Assembly: GCF_024436435.1 (NCBI RefSeq)
Contig: NZ_JAFMZP010000007.1
Span: 124,001 to 188,000, forward strand
DNA: 64,000 nucleotides
Direction: 5' to 3'
Origin: Desertivirga xinjiangensis
GTDB lineage: Bacteria > Bacteroidota > Bacteroidia > Sphingobacteriales > Sphingobacteriaceae
The position numbers and the translations under genes were made by a program. Shown here piece after piece: positions 8,968 to 17,003 of this stretch (the stretch's first letter is position 1; the number at the start of each line of letters is the position of its first letter). The notes under the pieces are model-generated. The model ran no database searches. It had not been told where the DNA came from and worked only from the letters and a program-made list of their open reading frames with translations.

Positions 8968-8997
8968 CAAAGATAGTTGTTTAGAATTGGTCCAAAC
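8968..8997 (-). promoter_or_regulatory. promoter of the cysteine-rich gene
   Basis: Minus strand TATCTTTG (8975-8968) exactly matches TAnnTTTG. A TTTG lies 17 bases further upstream, within the 17-23 base spacing of the Bacteroidetes -33 element. The -7 box ends 7 bases before the ATG, so the mRNA is probably leaderless or nearly so. Confidence 0.65.
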
Positions 8998-9004
8998 AAA
9001 TGTT

Positions 9005-9661
9005 TTATTTTTTTTCTGGGGAAGTGGTATCATGAAAGATACTACTCCTTAGTTCTTGTGATAGCTCCCTTGTTACGGCTATGATGTCATCTGCTACGTG
9101 AGCATTATTTAAAATCACCCTGTCCGCAGTGTCTTTGTAAGGCAACAGATATGAATTATATGCAGGTATAACATGGTTTAACCATTGGTACATGATCATA
9201 TCCCTGGTATACCCCCGCTCGACGGTATCTCTTTTTATCCTCCTGTTAAGTGTCAACTCTTCGTCGGCATCCATAAAGATCCGCATATCGAAAAGTTCAG
9301 CTACTTCCTGAAAGTGAAATATAAACAAGCCTTCTACAATGATAATAGGAGATGAGCGGATTGTAAGCATCCGTGCTTTCTCTTCGTTTACGTTAAAGGT
9401 ATATTCTTTTTTTTGAATAGTGCCTCCAGATATCAGTACTTTAAGATCGTCAAGAAGCTTATTATCTTCAATGCATACCGGTAGATCAAAGTTTATCCAG
9501 CCGTTTTCATCAACAGGCTGCACTTCTTTAGGCTTATAGTAATCATCCTGGGAGATCAGGCAAATCTCCGAGTCTGAGAAATGGTTTAAAAAACAGTTTA
9601 AAAAAAATGTTTTGCCTGAGCCGCTTCCACCTGCAACCCCTACTACGAATGGCTTATTCAT
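9005..9661 (-). CDS. udk: uridine kinase family protein
   Basis: 218 residues from ATG 9661, chosen because it gives the family's usual start (MNKPFVVGVAGGSGSGKT). Walker A GGSGSGKT is at 11-18, followed by SQDDYYKP, NFDLP and IVEGLFIFHF, all typical of uridine/cytidine kinases that make UMP and CMP in pyrimidine salvage. The start overlaps the end of the LysM gene by 8 bases (ATGAATAA), indicating translational coupling in one operon. Confidence 0.9.
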   Translation of the reverse strand: MNKPFVVGVAGGSGSGKTFFLNCFLNHFSDSEICLISQDDYYKPKEVQPVDENGWINFDLPVCIEDNKLLDDLKVLISGGTIQKKEYTFNVNEEKARMLTIRSSPIIIVEGLFIFHFQEVAELFDMRIFMDADEELTLNRRIKRDTVERGYTRDMIMYQWLNHVIPAYNSYLLPYKDTADRVILNNAHVADDIIAVTRELSQELRSSIFHDTTSPEKK

Positions 9662-10517
9662 TGGGCATACCGTAGTCAATATTTACCTGAAAGCGTTTAT
9701 CTAATGCTCCCAACAGATCCGCAGTGGCTTTTGTAAGAACGATTATTACGTCTTTGGTAGTTTCGTTTTCAGTAAACTTTCCCACTACCTTCGCAAAGGT
9801 GGTTCGATCTGTCATCGGATTGGTAATTTTGATGACCGTACCTACGGGTGCAGTCCGGTGTAAGGCAAGCATTTTGGTTGCATCCAGGTTTTCATCTGCA
9901 ATCCATACGGCCACACCCCGCTCAGACCGTTCGGTAACGCCAAGCCTGCTTGTCGCTATTTTCGGTCTTTCCACATGGAAGGTATCTCCAACGCTTGAGT
10001 TTACTACAGAATTACCAATAGCTGCTGCAACCGGGTTTTGAGTGTAAGTAGCGGTCGTCCCTCCCGGAACTTTTAATACTTGTCCCACACTGAGGCTGTT
10101 GCTTCTCAAATTGTTTAAACGCCGGATCTCTTCGATAGTAGTGTTAAATTTCTGAGCGATCCGATAAAGGGTTTCTTTGGGTTGGACTGTATAGTCTCCA
10201 AGAGGTTCTGTCTTCGATTCGGCATCAGATTGTTGCCGGGACTTATTCTCAGACTTTGGCGTAGAGAAAGGTCTTTGAGTAGGTACTTTTAGCAATATGC
10301 CAATCTGAAGGGGGATATTATTATTGAGAGCTATTATGTCCTTTGGTGGAACACTGTAAAGGCGGCCTATAGAATAGTAAGATTCTTTTGGAGCAACTTT
10401 ATGTACGATGACCTGGTTGCCATTACTGTTTTCTACGCCTACAGAGTCTATTCTGTTACTGTAGGCTGAAGCCTGTAAGGTAAAGATGGTGCATAGAACC
10501 GCCAATATAGAACGCAT
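9654..10517 (-). CDS. exported LysM protein with RlpA-like C-terminal domain
   Basis: 287 residues from ATG 10517 with a signal peptide (MRSILAVLCTIFTLQASAYS). Two LysM repeats, VIVHKVAPKESYYSIGRLY and DYTVQPKETLYRIAQKFN, bind peptidoglycan glycans. The C-terminal 110 residues (GVAVWI, LALHRTAPVGTVIKITNP, FAKVVGKF) look like a double-psi beta-barrel of the RlpA kind. A role in peptidoglycan binding or remodelling outside the inner membrane is likely. It is the middle gene of the DUF4905-LysM-udk operon. Confidence 0.85.
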   Translation of the reverse strand: MRSILAVLCTIFTLQASAYSNRIDSVGVENSNGNQVIVHKVAPKESYYSIGRLYSVPPKDIIALNNNIPLQIGILLKVPTQRPFSTPKSENKSRQQSDAESKTEPLGDYTVQPKETLYRIAQKFNTTIEEIRRLNNLRSNSLSVGQVLKVPGGTTATYTQNPVAAAIGNSVVNSSVGDTFHVERPKIATSRLGVTERSERGVAVWIADENLDATKMLALHRTAPVGTVIKITNPMTDRTTFAKVVGKFTENETTKDVIIVLTKATADLLGALDKRFQVNIDYGMPNE

Positions 10518-10552
10518 TTTGCTATAATCTCCGTTTGTCATTAAGTGTGCAA

Positions 10553-11323
10553 TTATACTAAATAGGAAACAATTTCCCGTTTCTCACCACGTATACAGAA
10601 TAAATTGTGTCGAGATATAAAGAACGCTTCAGGATTGAGCTTTTGTATATTTTCTTCCAAATTATCCTGAATTAAAATATTATTACCTTGCGATATAATG
10701 AGTTGCTGTGTAAGATTGCCCCCTTTTTTTATATGATAGGCGTAGCAATTTTTGTCGTCAATAGATAAAACCCATACCGGGCCTTCCACATTAGCAGGGA
10801 AGAAGGAGGGCAGTTCTTTCGAATTGTTGATGATATCGGGTAAACGGATGTCCTGCTCATAAGAGGTATAGTGTTGTATGTTATTTGCAATCGGCATTCC
10901 ATTTTCGGGCTTAAGCAATTCAAGCCGCCTGGGCTGAATTCTGGGGTCATAGGTAACCAAACCATCCACGGATACTGCCTGTAAAGTTTTATTGTATTGC
11001 TGCCATTCAAGGGCTCCGTTTCGGTTTAAGGCAATTATCCCTTTATGTTCCGGACTCTGTTCTGATATATAACTATGCAGGAATATCAGGCCCTCATGTG
11101 CTTTATCAAGGCTCCATAGCCAGCTGTCTTCAACACTTTGCTCCTTAAAAAGGCAGGTTCCTGTCTCGAAATTGTAAGCAGAGTATTCGGAAATATGATT
11201 TTCCGGATCCCTGGTTTCAACTGCTATGACAGGTTCTTGTTCATCCAATACTACTTTCCAGATAATTCCCCTGAACTTTTCCTTTAGAAAAGGCTTTAAT
11301 GTATATTTATCATCAGAATGCAT
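10553..11323 (-). CDS. DUF4905 domain protein
   Basis: 256 residues. The N-terminus (FLKEKFRGIIWKVVLDE, then PVIAVETRD) and the repeated beta-strand pattern identify DUF4905, a Bacteroidetes family without known function. No signal peptide. It is the first gene of an operon: the LysM gene follows after 35 bases. An exact promoter element ends 4 bases before its ATG. Confidence 0.82.
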   Translation of the reverse strand: MHSDDKYTLKPFLKEKFRGIIWKVVLDEQEPVIAVETRDPENHISEYSAYNFETGTCLFKEQSVEDSWLWSLDKAHEGLIFLHSYISEQSPEHKGIIALNRNGALEWQQYNKTLQAVSVDGLVTYDPRIQPRRLELLKPENGMPIANNIQHYTSYEQDIRLPDIINNSKELPSFFPANVEGPVWVLSIDDKNCYAYHIKKGGNLTQQLIISQGNNILIQDNLEENIQKLNPEAFFISRHNLFCIRGEKREIVSYLV

Positions 11324-11327
11324 TTTT

Positions 11328-11335
11328 CAAACTTA
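11328..11335 (-). promoter_or_regulatory. -7 promoter element of the DUF4905-LysM-udk operon
   Basis: TAAGTTTG on the minus strand, exact TAnnTTTG, then four bases and the ATG. Predicts a leaderless operon transcript. No convincing -33 element. Confidence 0.55.
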
Positions 11336-11374
11336 GATAATTCATTTTAATATCCTTAATTTAATAAATCTCTT

Positions 11375-12712
11375 ATGCGATACCTAAAACAGTATATTTT
11401 CTTCCTCTTAGCCTTGAGTTACATTTCTGCAAATGCACAGCGAAAGCCTGTATATGTTTTCGAAATGAAGGATGAAATAGGCCCCGGAGCCTGGCGTTTA
11501 ACCCAGAAAGCTTTCACGAAGGCCAGGGAAGCCAATGCAGGAACAATACTTATCAGGATGAATACCTATGGGGGCATGGTAGACTATGCTGATTCCATAC
11601 GTACAAAGCTTCTACAGTCGCCAATTAAGACAATTGTATTTATAGATAATAACGCCGCCTCGGCAGGTGCACTGATCGCTATTGCTTGTGACCGGATTTA
11701 TATGGCAAAAGGAGCAGGAATAGGGGCTGCAAGTGTTGTCAATCCAAAGGGGGAGATCATGCCTGAAAAATATCAGTCATTCATGCGTGGTTTGATGCGT
11801 TCCACCGCAGAGGCTAAAGGTCGTGATCCTAAAATCGCTGAAGCTTTTGTTGATCCTGATGTAAGTATCCCTGACGTATCGCCCAAAGGAAAAGTGCTTA
11901 CGCTTACGAGCGCAGAGGCCATAAAAGTGGGATATTGTGTTGCCGAACTTAACGATGTGGAGGCGGTCTTAAAAGCCGAAGGTTTGGATGGAAGTTCTGT
12001 GATCCAACATCATGTTAGTGTGATGGATAAGGTTCTTGCCTTCCTGATAAGTCCTGCAATAAGCGGGATCCTGATCCTTCTGATTATTGGGGGTATTTAT
12101 TTCGAAATGCAAAGTCCTGGAATCGGATTTGCCCTACTCGTCTCAGTGGTTGCTGCATTACTATATTTTGCGCCATTATATCTTGAGGGGCTTGCCGCCC
12201 ATTGGGAGATCGGATTGTTCATTCTCGGGATCATTTTATTACTTCTCGAACTGTTTGTGATTCCCGGATTTGGCGTCGCCGGAATTTTGGGCATTATTTG
12301 TATAATAGCCGGATTGGCTTTGAGTTTAGTCCTGAATAATTGGTTTGACTTTACCGTTACAGGATCTGAAAAACTTACCAGTGCATTAATATTGGTACTT
12401 GGGGCGATGGTGCTTTCGGTCGTAGTGTCGGTAGTACTGGGTAAATCCATCATGCGTACGCCTGTATTTCAACGTCTGGTTTTGCAAGACGAGCAACGGG
12501 CCAGGCTGGGATATGTAAGTGGTAAACAATCAGGAGATCTCGTAAACAAAACGGGCATCGCGAAAACAGATATGAGACCATCAGGTAAGGTAGAAATCGA
12601 TGGCAAGTGGTATGATGCGGTCGCTCTTGATGGATATATTGAACAGGGCAGAGGAGTATTGGTTGAAAAACAGGAGAATTATAATGTATTTGTGAGGAAG
12701 ATAAACAGCTAA
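11375..12712 (+). CDS. NfeD-family membrane serine protease
   Basis: 445 residues: signal peptide (to about 21), a ClpP-like protease domain with the nucleophile in NNAASAGAL (Ser96) and a candidate Lys132 base, four or five membrane helices from about 220 to 350, and a C-terminal OB-fold (TDMRPSGKVEIDGKWYDAV). This is the long NfeD form (NfeD1b). In archaea the relative cleaves stomatin; in bacteria the partner is usually a flotillin or stomatin, which is not encoded next to it here. Confidence 0.92.
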   Translation: MRYLKQYIFFLLALSYISANAQRKPVYVFEMKDEIGPGAWRLTQKAFTKAREANAGTILIRMNTYGGMVDYADSIRTKLLQSPIKTIVFIDNNAASAGALIAIACDRIYMAKGAGIGAASVVNPKGEIMPEKYQSFMRGLMRSTAEAKGRDPKIAEAFVDPDVSIPDVSPKGKVLTLTSAEAIKVGYCVAELNDVEAVLKAEGLDGSSVIQHHVSVMDKVLAFLISPAISGILILLIIGGIYFEMQSPGIGFALLVSVVAALLYFAPLYLEGLAAHWEIGLFILGIILLLLELFVIPGFGVAGILGIICIIAGLALSLVLNNWFDFTVTGSEKLTSALILVLGAMVLSVVVSVVLGKSIMRTPVFQRLVLQDEQRARLGYVSGKQSGDLVNKTGIAKTDMRPSGKVEIDGKWYDAVALDGYIEQGRGVLVEKQENYNVFVRKINS

Positions 12713-12737
12713 AACCTTTATTCCTGAATAGGGTTTT
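12711..12737 (+). terminator. possible terminator after the NfeD gene
   Basis: Near-palindrome AAAACCTTTATTC / GAATAGGGTTTT overlapping the stop codon of the NfeD gene. The right arm ends in TTTT but there is no longer T-run, so termination is uncertain. Confidence 0.4.
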
Positions 12738-12767
12738 GTATGAATCAGATTAAAATCTAATAGATAT

Positions 12768-13247
12768 ATGAAAGCAGAAGAAATCGGACTTGAAGAAGTA
12801 AAAGTCAAACCTATAGTTGACCATTTGAATGACCTTTTGGCTAACTACCATATCCATTATCAAAAATTGAGAGGCTGTCACTGGAATGTAAAAGGCAAGA
12901 GCTTCTTTACACTGCACGCAAAGTTTGAAGAACTTTATACTAATGCTATAGCAACTATTGATGAACTTGCAGAGCGCATTCTAACCTTGGGTAAGGCTCC
13001 GATAAGTACCTATAAAAGTTACCTGGAGGTGTCAAGGATCAAAGAAATAAATACGGAAGGAGTGGAAGATGTGCAGCTTGTGAGTGCTATTCTTGATGAT
13101 TTTTCCGCACTGATAGAGATTGAAAGGGAAATTATGGAACTTACCTCTCAGTCCGGCGATGACGGAACGAATGACATGATCAATAAATTCATGCAGTTCA
13201 AAGAAAAGAATACCTGGATGTTAAGAGCTTTTTGCGGTAAAAACTAA
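12768..13247 (+). CDS. dps: Dps-family DNA-protection ferritin
   Basis: 159 residues, the usual Dps length. The ferroxidase-site region is YHIHYQKLRGCHWNVKG with the following LHAKFEELY, and the second half carries AERILTLG. Dps forms dodecamers that store iron, consume peroxide and, in some species, coat DNA in stationary phase. It is a single gene ending at a terminator that lies inside the convergent TPR gene. Confidence 0.94.
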   Translation: MKAEEIGLEEVKVKPIVDHLNDLLANYHIHYQKLRGCHWNVKGKSFFTLHAKFEELYTNAIATIDELAERILTLGKAPISTYKSYLEVSRIKEINTEGVEDVQLVSAILDDFSALIEIEREIMELTSQSGDDGTNDMINKFMQFKEKNTWMLRAFCGKN

Positions 13248-13249
13248 AA

Positions 13250-14722
13250 TTACTCCCCGGAAGGTGGCACATCGTTGTCACCTTTTTCAGAAATTACAAA
13301 AGTCTTATACTTAGGATTATGAAGCATATGGTTGATATTCATAAGTTTATTGTCGATATCTTCAATGCTTTTTCTGATTTCCTGAATGAGCTCCTTATCT
13401 TCCATCAGATCTTCCTCTTCAAGGATTAACAGCCCCTTAATTGTTGCTATAGGGCTTCTTATTTCATGGGAGAGGTGAGAAGAGTACTGTGATAATTTAA
13501 AGTTCTTGTCTTCAAGGTCCTGTGTTCTTTCTTTGATGATCAGCTCCTGATTTTGATTTACCCGGTTTAGATTTTCGCGCTGCAAGGAGATCTCTTCGTT
13601 CAGTTCTCTGAGCTGTCGATAAGTTTTCGCTCTCTTCTTTGACTGCAGCACCAGTAGGGTAATCACCACGAGGGATAAAAGGAGCACAATAGCCGTTGCT
13701 GCAAAAATTACACGGCTGGTTTTTTGTCGCTCAAGAAGGATCTCCGTTTGTTTCTGTTGTTCAATGAATTTAAACTGTTCCTGGTGGAGGGTTATCTTTT
13801 TGCTTTCGACGCTGTTCAGTGCAATGCTATCTATCTTAAACTTCTTTCTCAAGTGCATTAATGCCTGCTCATAGTTTTTCTTTGCAAACTCCAGCTCGTA
13901 TGATGTATGTATGTAATCTTCTTCTAATTTTTTATCCTGAGATAACCGGGCGTTTTGAATCCCTTCGTTAATTAGGTCTTGTGCTTTTTGGTAGTTTTTT
14001 TCCCTGATGTAGATTGATGCCAGCGTCAGATTTATACTTCCGACATTATTGTAAAACTTCTTCTTTTTTGCGAGTTCATTTGCCCTGGTAAGTAAATCTT
14101 TAGCCTTGGCGTGCTGGTTGAGTTTTTCATATATTATGCCTTCATACTGAAGTATCAAAGCTGTCCCAACACTGTTCTTTGTTTTTTGAAAGTATTCGTG
14201 ACTCTGGTTAAGGGTTTTTAATGCGAGATCATATTTTTCCTGTTTGATTTGAATGTGGGCAATATTGATGTAACAACCAGCGGTCAATTCTTCCAGGTTA
14301 AGTTTTTGTGATATTTTGAGGCACTTTTGAAAATAGTTTAATGATTTTTCAACATCATAGTACTTATAAAGGTTGCCAATATTATTATAAACCTTAGCTT
14401 CGCCCTCCCCGTAGCGGGTTGTTTTGAACAGACTCAAAGCCATTGAATACTTCGCTATCGCAGTGTCATTCTCTCCCAAGTACGCGTAGCCGATTCCTAT
14501 AACGCGGTAGGCTTCAGCCATGCCAAGTTCAAAATTTATTTTTCTTGCAACTTCTAAAGCTTGTTTTCCCGTATTAATGGTTTTTCGCGGGTCGGTTAAG
14601 CGGATTTTGTACGAAAGAGCATTTAAATTTTCTACCTGCAAACTATCAGCGCGGTATTGTTGTTGACAATAAGCCGTACACTGATTAAGAAAATATAGAA
14701 AAAGTAGAAGTTTTATTTTCAT
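13250..14722 (-). CDS. TPR protein with HisKA domain, no ATPase domain
   Basis: 490 residues from ATG 14722. A signal peptide (CTAYCQ) precedes about six tetratricopeptide repeats (50-310), a membrane helix (VIFAATAIVLLLSLVVITLLV) near 345, a coiled coil, and a histidine-kinase dimerisation helix with LSHEIRSPIATIKG, phospho-acceptor His419. The protein stops about 70 residues later, without the N, G1 and G2 boxes of a HATPase domain. It resembles Bacteroidetes TPR sensor kinases that have lost catalysis. No ATPase fragment follows: dps begins directly after the stop. Confidence 0.85.
   Translation of the reverse strand: MKIKLLLFLYFLNQCTAYCQQQYRADSLQVENLNALSYKIRLTDPRKTINTGKQALEVARKINFELGMAEAYRVIGIGYAYLGENDTAIAKYSMALSLFKTTRYGEGEAKVYNNIGNLYKYYDVEKSLNYFQKCLKISQKLNLEELTAGCYINIAHIQIKQEKYDLALKTLNQSHEYFQKTKNSVGTALILQYEGIIYEKLNQHAKAKDLLTRANELAKKKKFYNNVGSINLTLASIYIREKNYQKAQDLINEGIQNARLSQDKKLEEDYIHTSYELEFAKKNYEQALMHLRKKFKIDSIALNSVESKKITLHQEQFKFIEQQKQTEILLERQKTSRVIFAATAIVLLLSLVVITLLVLQSKKRAKTYRQLRELNEEISLQRENLNRVNQNQELIIKERTQDLEDKNFKLSQYSSHLSHEIRSPIATIKGLLILEEEDLMEDKELIQEIRKSIEDIDNKLMNINHMLHNPKYKTFVISEKGDNDVPPSGE
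13261..13287 (+). terminator. terminator of dps inside the convergent gene
   Basis: AAGGTGGCA (13261-13269) pairs with TGTCACCTT (13276-13284) with one G-U pair and a six-base loop, followed by TTTTT. It is oriented for dps and lies within the last codons of the TPR-HisKA gene on the other strand. Confidence 0.75.
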
Positions 14723-14818
14723 TTGAAATAATGGCTTAAAATACAAAAAATTTATCCCTCTTTTGTAAAATATTTTATTTTTATAAATTACATTTTATTT
14801 AACGCAACTTTAAGAATT

Positions 14819-14977
14819 ATGAAAAAAGTTTTATTTGCAGCAATCGCTATCAGCATTGCTTTCGCCTCATGTAAAAAGGAATCTGATGAAGTTAAACCGG
14901 CCAAGATTGAGAAAAAGGTGCTGGATGGTGAAGAAGATGGTGGAGACAAGAAAACAGGCGGAAACGGTTGGGATTAA
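14819..14977 (+). CDS. small lipoprotein (52 aa)
   Basis: ATG at 14819, TAA at 14975-14977. A type II signal peptide ends with AFASC, Cys18 being the lipidation site. The mature part is 35 polar residues with Lys, Glu, Asp and a Gly-rich end (KKTGGNGWD). No known family. It starts 97 bases upstream-divergent from the TPR gene and 61 bases before the M20 dipeptidase. Confidence 0.7.
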   Translation: MKKVLFAAIAISIAFASCKKESDEVKPAKIEKKVLDGEEDGGDKKTGGNGWD

Positions 14978-15012
14978 TTTTTAATCCCATTAAATCCACC
15001 TGCATATCCTCT

Positions 15013-15020
15013 TATATTTG
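15013..15020 (+). promoter_or_regulatory. -7 promoter element for the M20 dipeptidase
   Basis: TATATTTG, exact TAnnTTTG, ending 18 bases before ATG 15039. It implies that the dipeptidase is transcribed separately from the small lipoprotein. Confidence 0.6.
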
Positions 15021-15038
15021 TAAAAAAAATCGGATAAT

Positions 15039-16412
15039 ATGCAGGAAATTAAACATTACGCAGAAGCAAACAAGCAGCGCTTCTTAGAAGAGCTGTTTGA
15101 ATTGCTTCGTCTACCTTCCGTAAGCGCTGATCCCAAATTCAAAGATGATGTTTTGAAAACAGCGGATTATGTTGCTGAAAAACTAAGCGCAGCCGGAGCT
15201 GATAACGTAGAGGTTTGTACAACAGCTGGTTATCCCATTGTTTACGGCGAAAAGATCATCGATCCTTCGAAACCCACAGTGCTTGTATACGGGCACTATG
15301 ATGTGCAACCTCCCGATCCTCTTGAGCTCTGGGTTAGCCCTCCTTTTGAACCTACAGTCAGGGATGAAAAGATCTTTGCAAGGGGTGCCTGCGATGATAA
15401 AGGGCAATTCTTCATGCATGTTAAGGCATTTGAATTGATGATGCAGACAAATACACTTCCCTGCAACATCAAATTTATGATTGAAGGGGAAGAAGAAGTA
15501 GGCTCTGATAATTTAGGCTCCTTTGTGACCGAAAATAAAGAACGCTTGAAGGCTGATGTGGTACTTATTTCTGATACCGCAATGATCAGCCTTGAAACAC
15601 CTTCCCTGGAAACAGGATTAAGAGGCCTGTCTTATCTGGAAGTTGAAGTTACGGGTCCCAACAGAGACTTGCACTCCGGTGTGTACGGGGGCGCAGTTGC
15701 TAATCCGGCAACTATCCTTTGTCAATTAATTGCTTCATTACATGACGCGAATAACCATATTACCATCCCCGGATTTTATGACGATGTGGAACATTTGAGT
15801 GAAGAAGACCGCGAAATGTTAAATGCTGCGCCTTATGATGAAGAAGAATTTAAGAAAGATTTGGCGGTTGACGAATTATGGGGTGAACAAGGATATTCCA
15901 CCATAGAAAGGACAGGCACAAGGCCTACCCTGGAAGTGAACGGAATATGGGGAGGCTATATCGGAGAGGGGGCTAAAACGGTTTTACCTTCCAAAGCCTC
16001 TGCAAAAATTTCTATGCGGTTGGTACCAAACCAAAGTTCTGCAAAGATCACTGAACTTTTTATCAGGCATTTTGAGAGCATTGCTCCAAGATATGTAAAA
16101 GTGAAAGTTACGCCGCATCACGGAGGTGAACCTGTGGTAACTCCTACAGACAGTATAGCCTTCAAAGCTGCGGAAAAAGCCATAGAAGAGTCTTTTGGTA
16201 AAAAGCCCATTCCCACACGGGGGGGAGGAAGTATACCGATCGTTGCACTGTTTGAAAAAGAACTGGGTATAAAAACCGTATTGATGGGTTTCGGTTTAGA
16301 CAGTGATAATCTTCATTCGCCTAACGAGAAGTTTGATATTGCTAACTACTTCAAAGGCATCGAAACTATTCCTTTATTTCATAGATATTTTGCTGAGCTG
16401 AGTAACAAATAG
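15039..16412 (+). CDS. M20-family dipeptidase (CNDP-like)
   Basis: 457 residues, close to the usual length. Zinc ligands and catalytic residues are visible: His in YGHYDVQPPD, Asp in RGACDDKGQ, the Glu pair in EGEEEVGS, ISDT, and His in LHSPNEKFD near the C-terminus. A dimerisation domain (LHSGVYGGAVANPA) is inserted in the middle. The family hydrolyses dipeptides such as carnosine or Cys-Gly; bacterial members act in peptide use in the cytoplasm. There is no signal peptide. Confidence 0.93.
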   Translation: MQEIKHYAEANKQRFLEELFELLRLPSVSADPKFKDDVLKTADYVAEKLSAAGADNVEVCTTAGYPIVYGEKIIDPSKPTVLVYGHYDVQPPDPLELWVSPPFEPTVRDEKIFARGACDDKGQFFMHVKAFELMMQTNTLPCNIKFMIEGEEEVGSDNLGSFVTENKERLKADVVLISDTAMISLETPSLETGLRGLSYLEVEVTGPNRDLHSGVYGGAVANPATILCQLIASLHDANNHITIPGFYDDVEHLSEEDREMLNAAPYDEEEFKKDLAVDELWGEQGYSTIERTGTRPTLEVNGIWGGYIGEGAKTVLPSKASAKISMRLVPNQSSAKITELFIRHFESIAPRYVKVKVTPHHGGEPVVTPTDSIAFKAAEKAIEESFGKKPIPTRGGGSIPIVALFEKELGIKTVLMGFGLDSDNLHSPNEKFDIANYFKGIETIPLFHRYFAELSNK

Positions 16413-16431
16413 GCAACAAATAGAGGTACAT

Positions 16432-16472
16432 AACTGAGTGGGCTTTTATTAGTAACAGAAGCTCATTCAGTT
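16432..16472. terminator. hairpin between dipeptidase and convergent gene
   Basis: AACTGAGTGGGCTT (16432-16445) pairs with AAGCTCATTCAGTT (16459-16472), 14 pairs of which two are G-U. It includes the stop of the 130-aa membrane protein gene. There is no strong T-run, but its place between convergent genes suggests bidirectional termination. Confidence 0.55.
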
Positions 16473-16855
16473 AAATTCTCAGCTTTTTTTTCTTCGATCT
16501 TTGTTATAATTCTGCCCTTCTTTAAATCGATCCTTATAAGTGCATACAGGCTCATATAGATGTTTGCAATCCATACAAGTGAGAACCCGGCAATGAGATA
16601 TCCTCTCCAGTCTGTGTAAAGTAATTTGTATCCCGTTATCAACAAGAACAGGATGGTAACATAATGACTAAAACAATATTCGCAGGTAAACAGATAAAAG
16701 AATTTTCGCTGCAGCAGGCGTCTGCCATTTTGTGACCTTTTCACACAAAATTCTCTCGGTTCTTTAAAAACTTCTTCATGGGTTACTGTCCATGCTATAC
16801 AGGCAATAGGTATGGCAAGTAAAAATAGGTGAATAATTTGTTCCGAAAGTTCCAT
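16463..16855 (-). CDS. hypothetical membrane protein (130 aa)
   Basis: 130 residues from ATG 16855; a GTG at 16861 is possible. Three hydrophobic segments: near the N-terminus, then around FSHYVTILFLLITGYKLL, then YLIAGFSLVWIANIYMSLY. A CxxC-like CEYCFSHYV precedes the second helix, reminiscent of DUF1360 proteins (CxxCxGxW), but I cannot assign it. The C-terminal tail is basic and cytoplasmic. Confidence 0.65.
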   Translation of the reverse strand: MELSEQIIHLFLLAIPIACIAWTVTHEEVFKEPREFCVKRSQNGRRLLQRKFFYLFTCEYCFSHYVTILFLLITGYKLLYTDWRGYLIAGFSLVWIANIYMSLYALIRIDLKKGRIITKIEEKKAENLTE

Positions 16856-17003
16856 TATCACTTAAGTACAGTGATAGCGTGCAATTGTTTTACGCTACCC
16901 TGGCATACTCTGCAAAGAAAGTTTAGTCAGGAAATTTTGGAGCATATCGAACATGTTTGGTTTAGAACTGTTTGACATCCATACTATTGATTTTGGAAGA
17001 ACT

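Noticed and set aside
12097-12453. 118-residue frame antisense to the NfeD gene
   Set aside because: Shadow of the membrane-helix region of NfeD; no independent support.
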